A DNA stretch of 64,000 bases from positions 2,170,001 through 2,234,000 of the forward strand of contig NZ_CP109596.1 in NCBI RefSeq assembly GCF_036327755.1, written 5' to 3'. A program made the translations under genes and the position numbers. Of the stretch, positions 35,851-43,531 are shown in pieces. The notes beneath the pieces were generated by a model, which worked only from the letters and a program-made list of their open reading frames with translations, was not told the origin of the DNA and did not search any database. Within the stretch, counting starts at the first letter, position 1, and every line of letters begins with the position of its first letter. The DNA is from Nocardia sp. NBC_01503. GTDB taxonomy: Bacteria; Actinomycetota; Actinomycetes; Mycobacteriales; Mycobacteriaceae.

Positions 35851-36879
35851 TTGAGCATCGAGCGATTGCCGGCAGAGCGGCTGGCGACGGCACTGGAACC
35901 GCATGTGCACCGGAACTTCCCGGTGTCCGGCGACGCCCGGATCCGCAATTTCAAGCGCACCGATCGCGGCTTCGCCACTGAGACATATCTTTTCGAGGTC
36001 GAGGACGAAAGCGGCACGCTACCACTGGTTTTCCGGCGGCCACCGGAGATGTCACTGTTCCCCGACTACGATCTGCTGCGGCAGGTGCTGGTCATGCAGC
36101 GGCTGGCCGCCACCGATATTCCGGTGGCGACACCGATCTGGCTGGACCGGGCGGGCCAAGACCTGGGCAGCCCGTACTTCGTGATGAACAAGCTGGCGGG
36201 CGAGGCGCCCGGCGACTATCCGTCGTATCACGTGACGGGCAACTACTTCGAGGCCACGCCCGAGGAGCGGTCGCGGATGTGGTGGGGCTGCATCGATGCC
36301 ATCGCCGATATCCACCGGTTGGATTGGCGGGCACTGGGGCTGGACTTTCTGGCCCTGCCCAAGCATGGCGGTCAGCCGATCGAACAGATCGTGAACTACC
36401 TGGACGCGGCGCTGCGCTGGGCGACCGAAGGGGCGCTTCCGGAGACTTACGCCAAGGCCATCGGATATTTGCGGGACAACCGCTACGAACCCGAACATCT
36501 CGTGCTGTGCTGGGGCGACGCTCGCATGTCGAACATTTTGTACGACAAGGACTTGCGGGTCAGTGGCGTCCTCGACTGGGAGATCGCGTACCTCGGCGAC
36601 CATGAGGCGGACCTGGCCTGGATGCTGTTCCTGGACTGGGCCAGCTCCACCTACGAAGGGCACGACCCGCTGCCGGGCACGCCGACCCGCGAGGAGACCA
36701 TCGCCTACTACGAGAAGCGCACCGGGATGCGGGTGCGCAATCTGGTGTTCAACGAGATCCTGGCCGCGGTTCTGTTGTCGGTTCCGTTGCTGCGCATGGC
36801 GAATCGAATCCAACTCCCGCCGGAGATGAACATCACGGGTTTCTGCACCACCCGAATCGAGCAGTTGCTGGAGAGATAA
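35851..36879 (+). CDS. APH-type phosphotransferase family protein
   Basis: A 342-aa aminoglycoside phosphotransferase/choline kinase-like protein. The Brenner-type active site is LVLCWGDARMSNILYD (catalytic Asp and Asn) and the metal-binding DWE is in VLDWEIAYLGDHEADLAW. The N-lobe is present (FRRPPEM...QVLVMQRL). Similar proteins sit beside acyl-CoA dehydrogenases and are often called acyl-CoA dehydrogenase-like phosphotransferases; aminoglycoside resistance is unlikely. It starts at TTG 35851, two bases after the DUF7064 stop, indicating coupling. A strong bidirectional stem-loop ends the operon at 36897-36934. Confidence 0.83.
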   Translation: MSIERLPAERLATALEPHVHRNFPVSGDARIRNFKRTDRGFATETYLFEVEDESGTLPLVFRRPPEMSLFPDYDLLRQVLVMQRLAATDIPVATPIWLDRAGQDLGSPYFVMNKLAGEAPGDYPSYHVTGNYFEATPEERSRMWWGCIDAIADIHRLDWRALGLDFLALPKHGGQPIEQIVNYLDAALRWATEGALPETYAKAIGYLRDNRYEPEHLVLCWGDARMSNILYDKDLRVSGVLDWEIAYLGDHEADLAWMLFLDWASSTYEGHDPLPGTPTREETIAYYEKRTGMRVRNLVFNEILAAVLLSVPLLRMANRIQLPPEMNITGFCTTRIEQLLER

Positions 36880-36896
36880 CCGGTCGCTGCTGAAAA

Positions 36897-36934
36897 GAAC
36901 TCCGCCCCCGGGACTGGCACCGGGGGCGGAGTTC
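36897..36934. terminator. Strong bidirectional stem-loop terminator
   Basis: Perfect 15-bp arms at 36897-36911 and 36920-36934 (GAACTCCGCCCCCGG and its complement) with an 8-base loop. It lies between convergent phosphotransferase and MFS genes; the stem is preceded by GAAAA and followed by TTC. Confidence 0.85.
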
Positions 36935-36949
36935 TTCATGCGGTCGCCG

Positions 36950-38479
36950 TTAGCTCGCCTCGACCAGTTCCTCGACCGGACTCTCCACCGCGCCAGCCGC
37001 TTTCGCGCCTCGCATCAGGAAGAAGGCGACCACACACGCGGCCAGGACGCTGATCGCACCCGCGGTGAAGGCGGTGGACATGGCGCTGGTGAACGCATCC
37101 CGCGCCGCCGAGACGATCGCGGCGTCACCGCTGGCGATGGCCGGGGCGAGATTCTCGCGGACCACGTCCGGAGCCGACTCGGGCATGCCATCGGTGTACG
37201 AATTCGCCAGGATCGCACCGAGAACCGCCACGCCCAAGGCGCCACCGGTCTGCTGAATCGTATCGTTCAGCGCCGAGCCGACACCGGCCTGCTCCGGCGG
37301 CACCGCACCCATGAGAGCGCCGATCGCGGCGGGCATGGCCAGACCGGCGCCGCCGCCGACCAGGGCCATGGCCACGGCGGGCATCCAGAACCCGGAGTCG
37401 ACCGTGAGCGTGGTGAGCACCCCGGTGCCCGCCGCCAGCACCAGCAGGCCGCCGATGGTCATGGTGCGCACACCCCACTTGCTGACCAGCGCGGCACCGA
37501 CACCCTGGCAGACCAGTGCGGCCAGGGCCATCGGAGTGAAGGCCACCGCGGTCTTGATCGGCGAGTAGCCCAGGACGAACTGCAGGTACTGGGTCAGGAC
37601 CAGCAGCAGACCGGCATTGGCGAACACGACCAGCACCAGGGAGAAGCTGGAACCGGTGAAGACGCGATTGCGGAACAGGTGCATCGGGACCATCGGGTGT
37701 TCGGCCTTCAGCTCACGAATGATGAAGGCGGAGAAGCCGATTACCGCCAAGATCAGCGACGGCCACACACCCTCGAAGCCCTTGGTCGGGAATTCGATAA
37801 TGGTCCACACCAGTGCGGTGGTGCCCACGATGGACAGCACCATGCCCGCCAGATCCGGCTTGGTCCACGGGCCCTTCGACTCCGGCATGAGCGCCAGCGC
37901 GGCCAGGATGGCGACGATCGCGATCGGGACATTCAGCAGGAAGACCGAACCCCACCAGAAGTGGTTGAGCAGAACGCCACCCATGACCGGGCCGCCGACC
38001 ATGCCGATCATGGCCACCGCACTCCAGGCGGCGATCGCCTTGGGGCGTTCCTGCTCGTCGAAGACGGTGATCAGGATGGAGAGCGTGCTCGGCATGATGA
38101 GCGCGCCACCGATACCCATGACCACCCGGGCCGCGATCAGCATCTCGGGGGTGGAGGCGTAGGCGGCCAGCAGTGAGGCGGCGCCGAACAGGGCCAGGCC
38201 GATCACCATGACCAGCCTGCGGCCGAAGCGGTCCGAGAGACTGCCCGAGGTGAGTAGCAGGCCCGCGAAGACCAGGATGTAGGAATCGAGGACCCACTGG
38301 ATGTCCTGGGTGGTGGCGCCCAGATCGGTGGAGAGCTGCGGGATCGCGACATTGAGCACCATATTGTCGATCACCAGCACGAGCGAGCTCAGGCAGAGCA
38401 CGATCAGAATCAGCCAGCGCTTCGGATTGCGCTGCGCCACAGGTGAAGTCACCGCCGCGGCGATATCTTTCGCAGTCAT
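36950..38479 (-). CDS. DHA2-type MFS exporter (14 TMS)
   Basis: A 509-aa drug:H+ antiporter of the QacA/EmrB group. Motif A is GSLSDRFGRRLV after the second helix, motif C-like GGPVMGG is in the fifth, and about 14 hydrophobic helices can be traced from WLILIVLCLSSLVLVIDNMV to VLAACVVAFFLMRGA. It exports hydrophobic cations or drugs; the substrate is unknown. The ATG at 38479 follows GAAGGGGATA; a longer frame upstream is ignored. It is divergent from the TetR gene at 38634 across a perfect-looking operator, so export is almost certainly regulated by that protein. Confidence 0.9.
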   Translation of the reverse strand: MTAKDIAAAVTSPVAQRNPKRWLILIVLCLSSLVLVIDNMVLNVAIPQLSTDLGATTQDIQWVLDSYILVFAGLLLTSGSLSDRFGRRLVMVIGLALFGAASLLAAYASTPEMLIAARVVMGIGGALIMPSTLSILITVFDEQERPKAIAAWSAVAMIGMVGGPVMGGVLLNHFWWGSVFLLNVPIAIVAILAALALMPESKGPWTKPDLAGMVLSIVGTTALVWTIIEFPTKGFEGVWPSLILAVIGFSAFIIRELKAEHPMVPMHLFRNRVFTGSSFSLVLVVFANAGLLLVLTQYLQFVLGYSPIKTAVAFTPMALAALVCQGVGAALVSKWGVRTMTIGGLLVLAAGTGVLTTLTVDSGFWMPAVAMALVGGGAGLAMPAAIGALMGAVPPEQAGVGSALNDTIQQTGGALGVAVLGAILANSYTDGMPESAPDVVRENLAPAIASGDAAIVSAARDAFTSAMSTAFTAGAISVLAACVVAFFLMRGAKAAGAVESPVEELVEAS

Positions 38480-38525
38480 TTCTATCCCCTTCGGAAACGC
38501 TTTCCGCACAGTGTGCGGTGTTGTC

Positions 38526-38554
38526 GAACACTGTACGGTCTCCGTACACTGTTC
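38526..38554. promoter_or_regulatory. TetR operator between MFS and TetR genes
   Basis: A 13-bp inverted repeat with one mismatch: GAACACTGTACGG at 38526-38538 and CCGTACACTGTTC at 38542-38554, spacer TCT. It lies 47 bp before the MFS start and 80 bp before the TetR start, as expected for a repressor of a divergent efflux pair. Confidence 0.8.
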
Positions 38555-38633
38555 GCAAGACCGAACGGCGTACCGCGTTTCGAACAGCGTTCTAGCAGGG
38601 GTTATGCTGACCGCGGACAAAGGAGAAGCCACC

Positions 38634-39392
38634 ATGGCCGAGGCAGAACAGCAGATTCAGTCGGTGTGGACCCGGGAGCCCGCGCGCAGCCGTCGCCGCG
38701 ATCAACCCGCGCTCAGCCGCGAGCAGATCGTCTCCGAAGCGCTCGCCCTACTCGATGCCGAGGGCATGGAAGCGCTGAGCATGCGCAAGCTCGGCACCCG
38801 GCTCGGCGCGGGCGCGACCTCGCTCTATACGCATGTGGCCAATAAGGAAGAGCTCATGGAGCTCATCACCGATGCGGTCTTCGGCGAACTCACCCCACCG
38901 GTGGCCGGACCCGACGGCTGGCGGCCCGCCATGCTGGCCTTCAGTCACGATCTGCGCGAGCTGATGCTGCGGCATCCGTGGCTGTCCTCGGTGCTGGGCG
39001 AAATGGGATTGCTCTATCTCGCACCGAATATGTTGCGGCTCAACGAATCCGTACTCAGCCTGCTGGAGGACGCGGGATTCGCGCCCGCGGACGCCGATCT
39101 CGCCGTAACCGTGATCTTCTCCTTCGTCATCGGGTTGGCGCTGAGCGAGGCCGCCGCCCAGATCACCATCCGGCGCAGCGGCCTCGATGAGGTCGACTGG
39201 TATCGAAAGCTCATGCCCGCGGCCGAAATCGCCGCCCGCCCCTATCCCACCCTGCACCGGCGCTACCTCAACTTCTCCGAGAAGACCGCCGTACCCGATG
39301 CGGATATGTCTCGGATACGGACCGAAAACTTCGATCTTCAGATCGGCCGCGTGCTCGACGGGCTCGATCCGGAGTTTCGCGCCGGACGCTGA
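38634..39392 (+). CDS. TetR-family repressor of the MFS exporter
   Basis: A 252-aa TetR-class regulator. The helix-turn-helix is IVSEALALLDAEGMEALSMRKLGTRLG...ATSLYTHVANKEELMELI, with YTHVANKEEL in the recognition region, and the C-terminal half resembles the TetR_C domain (SVLGEMGLLYLAPNMLRLNESVLSLLEDAG). The first residues before the fold are basic and Arg-rich (REPARSRRRDQ). ATG 38634 has AAAGGAG 9-15 bases upstream; an in-frame ATG at 38604 lies before that site and is less likely. It ends 2 bp before the convergent SDR gene. Its likely targets are itself and the exporter. Confidence 0.88.
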   Translation: MAEAEQQIQSVWTREPARSRRRDQPALSREQIVSEALALLDAEGMEALSMRKLGTRLGAGATSLYTHVANKEELMELITDAVFGELTPPVAGPDGWRPAMLAFSHDLRELMLRHPWLSSVLGEMGLLYLAPNMLRLNESVLSLLEDAGFAPADADLAVTVIFSFVIGLALSEAAAQITIRRSGLDEVDWYRKLMPAAEIAARPYPTLHRRYLNFSEKTAVPDADMSRIRTENFDLQIGRVLDGLDPEFRAGR

Positions 39393-39394
39393 GT

Positions 39395-40135
39395 TCAGCG
39401 ACCGGTGGGCAGGTTCGCGCCGCCGGTGACCTCGAGAACCACGCCGGTGACGAAACCGTTGGTCGCCAAAGAGTGGATGGCCCTGGCGATTTCGTCCGGA
39501 TGACCGACCCGGCCGACCGGGGTGGTGGCGGCGAGCCCGTCGAAGAGGTCGCGGCGCTGCGCCTCCGGAACCCGATCCCACCACGGGGTGTCGATGACGC
39601 CCGGCGAAACCGCGTTGACGCGGGCGGGGGCCAGTTCGATGGCGAGCGGGCGCACCATTGCCTCCAGCGCGCCGTTGACGGCGGCCAGGCCCGAGGTTCC
39701 GGCGAAGGCCGACCGAGCCGAGGCCGCGGTGACGAGGGTGACCGATCCGGTCGAAGTCAGTTGCGGGAGAGCGGCTTTCAGGATGCGGACCTGGGGCCAG
39801 AATTTCTGCGTGAAACCGGCCTCCAGGTCATCGAGGTCCAGGTCGGCGAAGGCGCCGCTGCCCGCCGCTCCGCTGACCGCGATAACCAGGTGGTCGATCG
39901 GACCGGACTGTGCGAAGAAGGCGGTGATATCGGCTTGATCGGTGCCGTCCATGCGGTAGCCGGTGCTCTTGCCGCCGATGCGGGCCAGGGCCGCGTCGAT
40001 CTTGTCCTGGGTGCGGCCGGTGATCACCACTTCGGCCCGCTCCGCGGCGAACAGGGTGGCGGTGGCCTCGCCGATGCCGGAGCTGCCGCCCATGACGACG
40101 ACGCGCTGGACGGTGGCTGAATCCGCTGTGGTCAT
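39395..40135 (-). CDS. Atypical SDR lacking the catalytic Tyr and Lys
   Basis: A 246-aa protein with the SDR fold. The cofactor loop MGGSSGIGEA and the VSPGVIDTP tail block are intact. However, the active-site stretch that normally reads YxxxK is GTSGLAAVNGALEA: the Tyr is replaced by Leu and the Lys by Asn, and the preceding Ser block is TAASARSAF. Oxidoreductase chemistry of the classical type is therefore not expected. The protein may bind NAD(P)H as a sensor or scaffold, or use another residue. Start ATG 40135 is divergent from a TetR gene, with two identical-form operators between. Confidence 0.85.
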   Translation of the reverse strand: MTTADSATVQRVVVMGGSSGIGEATATLFAAERAEVVITGRTQDKIDAALARIGGKSTGYRMDGTDQADITAFFAQSGPIDHLVIAVSGAAGSGAFADLDLDDLEAGFTQKFWPQVRILKAALPQLTSTGSVTLVTAASARSAFAGTSGLAAVNGALEAMVRPLAIELAPARVNAVSPGVIDTPWWDRVPEAQRRDLFDGLAATTPVGRVGHPDEIARAIHSLATNGFVTGVVLEVTGGANLPTGR

Positions 40136-40173
40136 GTCGAATGCCTTTCGGTTGGTGTCCCGCTCTACGCTTA

Positions 40174-40190
40174 CGAGACTCACAGTCTCG
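40174..40190. promoter_or_regulatory. Operator 1, CGAGACT-N3-AGTCTCG
   Basis: Perfect 7-bp arms around CAC. Paired with an identical-arm site 30 bp downstream (centre to centre), about three helical turns, suggesting two repressor dimers on one DNA face. Confidence 0.85.
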
Positions 40191-40203
40191 ATAACGCCGT
40201 AGC

Positions 40204-40220
40204 CGAGACTATTAGTCTCG
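40204..40220. promoter_or_regulatory. Operator 2, CGAGACT-N3-AGTCTCG
   Basis: Perfect 7-bp arms around ATT, 34 bp before the TetR start at 40254. Same arms as operator 1. Confidence 0.85.
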
Positions 40221-40253
40221 ACAAAGTGGTGAGTTGAGTCACAGGAGGTCGAT

Positions 40254-40823
40254 ATGGAACGCCCACATACCGGGCGGCGGCGCAATGAGGCGGCGCACCA
40301 GGCGATTCTGGACGCCACCCTGGAGCTACTCGCGAAATCCGAAGGGGCGACGGTGAATATCGACGCCATCGCGCGGACGGCCGGGGTCGGTAAGCAGACC
40401 GTCTATCGGTGGTGGCCATCGAAGGGGGCGCTGTTGCTGGACGCGCTTACCAATCGGTCCGAACAGGACGTGCCCACCGTGGACACCGGGTCGCTGCGCG
40501 CGGATCTATTGCTCCTGATCGAGTCCACATTCGCTGGGGCGCAACGCAAACCGACCGCGCCCGCGCTGCGGACGGTGGTACGGGAAGCAGCATGGGACGA
40601 TCACCTCGCCGAGCTCATGCGGAAATTCACCCTGGACCGGCGGGCGGTAGCGCGAGAGATTCTCGCGCGCGGGCAGGAACGCGGAGAACTGCGCGCGGAC
40701 GCGAACCTGGATCTCATGCTCGATCAGTTCTACGGGCTGTTCTGGTATCGATTCCTGATCGGGCACGCGCCTCTGGATCGCGAGACCGCCGAGGAATTGA
40801 CCGACGCGCTACTGGCACAGTAA
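40254..40823 (+). CDS. TetR-family regulator of the atypical SDR
   Basis: A 189-aa TetR regulator. The helix-turn-helix is ILDATLELLAKSEGATVNIDAIARTAGV...KQTVYRWWPSKGALLLDAL; the YRWWPSK recognition stretch is classical. The C-terminal part (LDRRAVAREILARGQERGEL) matches the TetR_C_16-type ligand domain. ATG 40254 has CAGGAGG upstream. It is divergent from the atypical SDR with two near-identical palindromes in the spacer, so autoregulation and control of the SDR gene are expected. A stem-loop at 40822 ends the transcript. Confidence 0.88.
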   Translation: MERPHTGRRRNEAAHQAILDATLELLAKSEGATVNIDAIARTAGVGKQTVYRWWPSKGALLLDALTNRSEQDVPTVDTGSLRADLLLLIESTFAGAQRKPTAPALRTVVREAAWDDHLAELMRKFTLDRRAVAREILARGQERGELRADANLDLMLDQFYGLFWYRFLIGHAPLDRETAEELTDALLAQ

Positions 40824-40854
40824 CGCCCACACCACGAATCATGGTGCGGGCGTT
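40822..40854. terminator. Stem-loop between TetR and catalase genes
   Basis: Arms 40822-40834 and 40842-40854 pair over 13 positions with one mismatch, loop of 7. It lies between the convergent TetR and catalase genes and so can serve both. Confidence 0.7.
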
Positions 40855-40872
40855 GAGTTCTGGAGATTCCAG

Positions 40873-42333
40873 CTAGCCGTTGAGCCCGGCGCGCACGCCT
40901 TCCTCGATGCGCTTGCCGAGCTCCGAGTCGACGCTCTTCCAGTATTCGAATACCCGGCTCAGCACCGGCTCCCGCACACCGCCGAGCACATGGCCGACGA
41001 CATTGCTCACCAGGCGATCGCGCTCGCCGTCGTCGAGCACCTCACGCACCAGGGTGCCCGGCTGGGTGAAGTCGCCGTCCTCGGCGTGCTCGACATATCC
41101 GGCGTGCACCATGGTCGGCTCGAAGTCCCAGATGCCACCGTCCGGTGCCCGCTCCGGATCGGCATGCGGGCCCCCGTACGAATTCGGCGCGTACACCGGC
41201 ACATTCGGCTCGTTGTAGCCGTATCGCATGGCGCCCTCCTTGGAGTAGGAGTTCACCTCGGCGGCCTTGGCCTGATTCGGCGGCAGCTGCGCGTAGTTGG
41301 TGCCGATGCGGTAGCGGTGCGCGTCCGCATAGGCGAAGACACGGCCGAGCAGCATCTTGTCCGGCGAGAAGCCAATGCCCGGAACGACATTCGAAGGCTC
41401 GAAGGCGGCCTGTTCGATCTCGACGAAGTAGTTGCCCGGATTGCGGTTCAGCGTCCACTTGCCGACCTCGATCAGCGGGTAGTCCTTATGCGACCACACC
41501 TTGGTCAGATCGAACGGGTTGAAGCGGTAGCCGTCGGCGTCGGCGACCGGCATGACCTGCACATGCAGTGTCCAGCTGGGGAATTCGCCGCGCTCGATGG
41601 ACTCCCACAGATCCTGGCGGTGGAAATCGGGATCGGTGCCCGCGAGGGTGTCGGCCTCGGCCTGGGTCAGCGACTGCACGCCCTGATCGGTCTTGAAGTG
41701 GTACTTCACCCAGAAACGCGCACCGGCGGCATTGATCCACTGGTAGGTGTGCGAGCCGTAACCGTTCATATGCCGGTAGGACTTGGGGATACCGCGATCG
41801 CCCATCAGCCAGGTCACCTGGTGTGCGGTCTCCGGGCGCAGGGTCCAGAAGTCCCACTGCATATTGTGATCGCGAAGTCCGTTGCCGGGCAGGCGTTTCT
41901 GCGATCGGATGAAGTCCGGGAACTTGATCGGATCCTTGATGAAGAAGACCGGGGTGTTATTGCCCACCAGATCGTAGTTGCCGTCCGGGGTGTAGAACTT
42001 CACCGCGAAACCGCGCGGATCACGCCAGGTGTCCGGGGAGCCCTGCTCACCCGCGACGGTGGAGAAGCGGACCAGCGATTCGGTGCGGGCACCGGGCTGG
42101 AACAGCTTGGCCTTGGTGAAGCGGCTGACATCGCCGGTCACCACCAATTCGCCGAACGCGCCCGCGCCCTTGGCGTGCACGATGCGCTCGGGTACCCGCT
42201 CGCGATTGAACTGAGCCAGCTTCTCGATCAGATAGTGGTCGTGCAGCAGGATCGGACCCTGGGTTCCGGCGGTGAGCGATTCGTTGTCGCTGACCACCGG
42301 AGTGCCGGTATTGGTGGTTGTCGGCTTGGTCAT
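40873..42333 (-). CDS. Small-subunit haem catalase (clade 3)
   Basis: A 486-aa monofunctional catalase decomposing hydrogen peroxide. The distal His is in [13 protein letters not shown], the Asn in [11 protein letters not shown], and the haem-ligand Tyr lies in [14 protein letters not shown]. The NADPH-binding region of clade 3 small catalases is present. No signal peptide is seen, so it is cytosolic. ATG 42333 has GAAGGAGGCG upstream. A perfect palindrome (CTTTTCTTGA-N5-TCAAGAAAAG) overlaps a TTGACT -35-like box upstream, consistent with peroxide-responsive repression, but no Fur/OxyR-type gene is adjacent. Confidence 0.93.
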   Translation of the reverse strand: MTKPTTTNTGTPVVSDNESLTAGTQGPILLHDHYLIEKLAQFNRERVPERIVHAKGAGAFGELVVTGDVSRFTKAKLFQPGARTESLVRFSTVAGEQGSPDTWRDPRGFAVKFYTPDGNYDLVGNNTPVFFIKDPIKFPDFIRSQKRLPGNGLRDHNMQWDFWTLRPETAHQVTWLMGDRGIPKSYRHMNGYGSHTYQWINAAGARFWVKYHFKTDQGVQSLTQAEADTLAGTDPDFHRQDLWESIERGEFPSWTLHVQVMPVADADGYRFNPFDLTKVWSHKDYPLIEVGKWTLNRNPGNYFVEIEQAAFEPSNVVPGIGFSPDKMLLGRVFAYADAHRYRIGTNYAQLPPNQAKAAEVNSYSKEGAMRYGYNEPNVPVYAPNSYGGPHADPERAPDGGIWDFEPTMVHAGYVEHAEDGDFTQPGTLVREVLDDGERDRLVSNVVGHVLGGVREPVLSRVFEYWKSVDSELGKRIEEGVRAGLNG

Positions 42334-42398
42334 TCGACGCCTCCTTCTGATGTAGGAAGTGCACGTGCCGGGCACTGCATCGAACCCCACCCTGCCCT

Positions 42399-42423
42399 CT
42401 TTTCTTGAGTTAGTCAAGAAAAG
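42399..42423. promoter_or_regulatory. Catalase operator/promoter palindrome
   Basis: Perfect 10-bp arms (CTTTTCTTGA at 42399-42408, TCAAGAAAAG at 42414-42423) with 5-base spacer, unusually A/T-rich for the region. The minus strand reads TTGACT within it, a good -35 box, and the site lies 66-90 bp before the catalase start. It also sits directly after the stop of a TPR gene, so a terminator role for that operon is an alternative. Confidence 0.7.
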
Positions 42424-42424
42424 G

Positions 42425-43531
42425 TTATGGGAATGGATTGACCCCCGGCGGGACCGTGAGCTGCGGTTGCGGCGGGGCAACCGGGGGCTCGGTGCGGACC
42501 GTCACCCTGGGGAGATTCGTGGGCCAGTCGCGCCGAAACTCCGGCGGGAGGCTCGGGAACGGAAGCGGGTTGTAGTAGGTGGCCGGTGGAGTGCGCACCC
42601 AGGTCGGGACCGGCGGCGGGGTGTACGAGGGCGTGCTGGAGTCGTCCGAGAGACCCGCCGCGATCATGCGGATCATGATCAACACCAGGACCCCGATCCC
42701 CCACCGATAGGCCCGACCGCTGCCGGATTTCCCCGAGGCTTCGAGGATGAACTTCGGCTGCGGTTCGGCGGTGTAGCGGTTCGCCAGTCGCCTGGTCTCG
42801 GCGGCCTGCGCGGCCTGGGCCAGGCGGTCCTGCTCGGCAGCGAGCCAGTCCAGGTGATCGCGGACCGCGGGGCCGTACTCCGGGTCGAGCAGGGCTACAC
42901 GGCGCAATTGTTCCTGTCCCGCGGTGCGATTGCCGCGCTCGAGATCGATCAGGGCCAGTTCGTACAGGGCCTCGGCGTTCTCCGGGTCCAGCCGCAGCGC
43001 CTCCCGGAAGGCCAGCTCGGCCTGCTCGGTGTTGTTCGCCCCCTTCAGGTTTCGCCGCAGGATGAAACCGCGGAGCAGGTGCACGCCGACATCGTCCGGA
43101 TCGAGTTCGAGCGCCGTCTCCAGGGTCTTCAGAGCGCCCCGTGGATCCTTATCTCGCTTGGTGGAGGCCAGGATTCGCAGATTGTCGGTGTTCTCCGGAT
43201 CGATCTTCACCGCCCGCTCGGCGGCCGCTGTCGCCCGCCCCCGATGCTCCAGCACCGCCTCGGGACCCAACTCGACATCCCGGGCCATCCCCAACTCGGC
43301 CAGTGCCCGCACCCGCCACGCGAAGGTGTTCTCCGGCTCGCCCCGCAGCGCCGCCGCGCTGTACTCCACAGCCCGTGGATAATCCCGCAGCCGCAGCACC
43401 ACATTGGCCATATCCGCCAGTGCCACAACATCTTCCGGCTCCCCCGCGAGGACCTCACCCAGCATCTCTTGGGCGGCGACGAGGCGTCCCAGACTCGCCA
43501 GCACCCGCGCCTTCTCGATCCGGCTATCCAT
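42425..43531 (-). CDS. Membrane-anchored TPR protein 1
   Basis: A 368-aa protein with TPR-type helix pairs over about residues 1-235 (for example [26 protein letters not shown]), then one membrane helix near 277-295 containing a single Arg ([11 protein letters not shown]), then a 73-residue Pro-rich tail ([15 protein letters not shown]...). No signal peptide: the TPR part should face the cytosol and the tail the cell wall side. The N-terminus [16 protein letters not shown] is nearly the same as that of the upstream paralogue (MDSRIERAGVLVQLGR), so the pair arose by tandem duplication. ATG 43531 overlaps the upstream stop by 8 bp. Probable partner of the AAA protein; function unknown. Confidence 0.82.
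   Translation of the reverse strand: MDSRIEKARVLASLGRLVAAQEMLGEVLAGEPEDVVALADMANVVLRLRDYPRAVEYSAAALRGEPENTFAWRVRALAELGMARDVELGPEAVLEHRGRATAAAERAVKIDPENTDNLRILASTKRDKDPRGALKTLETALELDPDDVGVHLLRGFILRRNLKGANNTEQAELAFREALRLDPENAEALYELALIDLERGNRTAGQEQLRRVALLDPEYGPAVRDHLDWLAAEQDRLAQAAQAAETRRLANRYTAEPQPKFILEASGKSGSGRAYRWGIGVLVLIMIRMIAAGLSDDSSTPSYTPPPVPTWVRTPPATYYNPLPFPSLPPEFRRDWPTNLPRVTVRTEPPVAPPQPQLTVPPGVNPFP

Noticed and set aside
38581..38595. GAACAGCGTTC as an eighth KstR-type site
   Set aside because: The spacer is 3 bp rather than 2, and the position is better explained by the MFS/TetR operator nearby.
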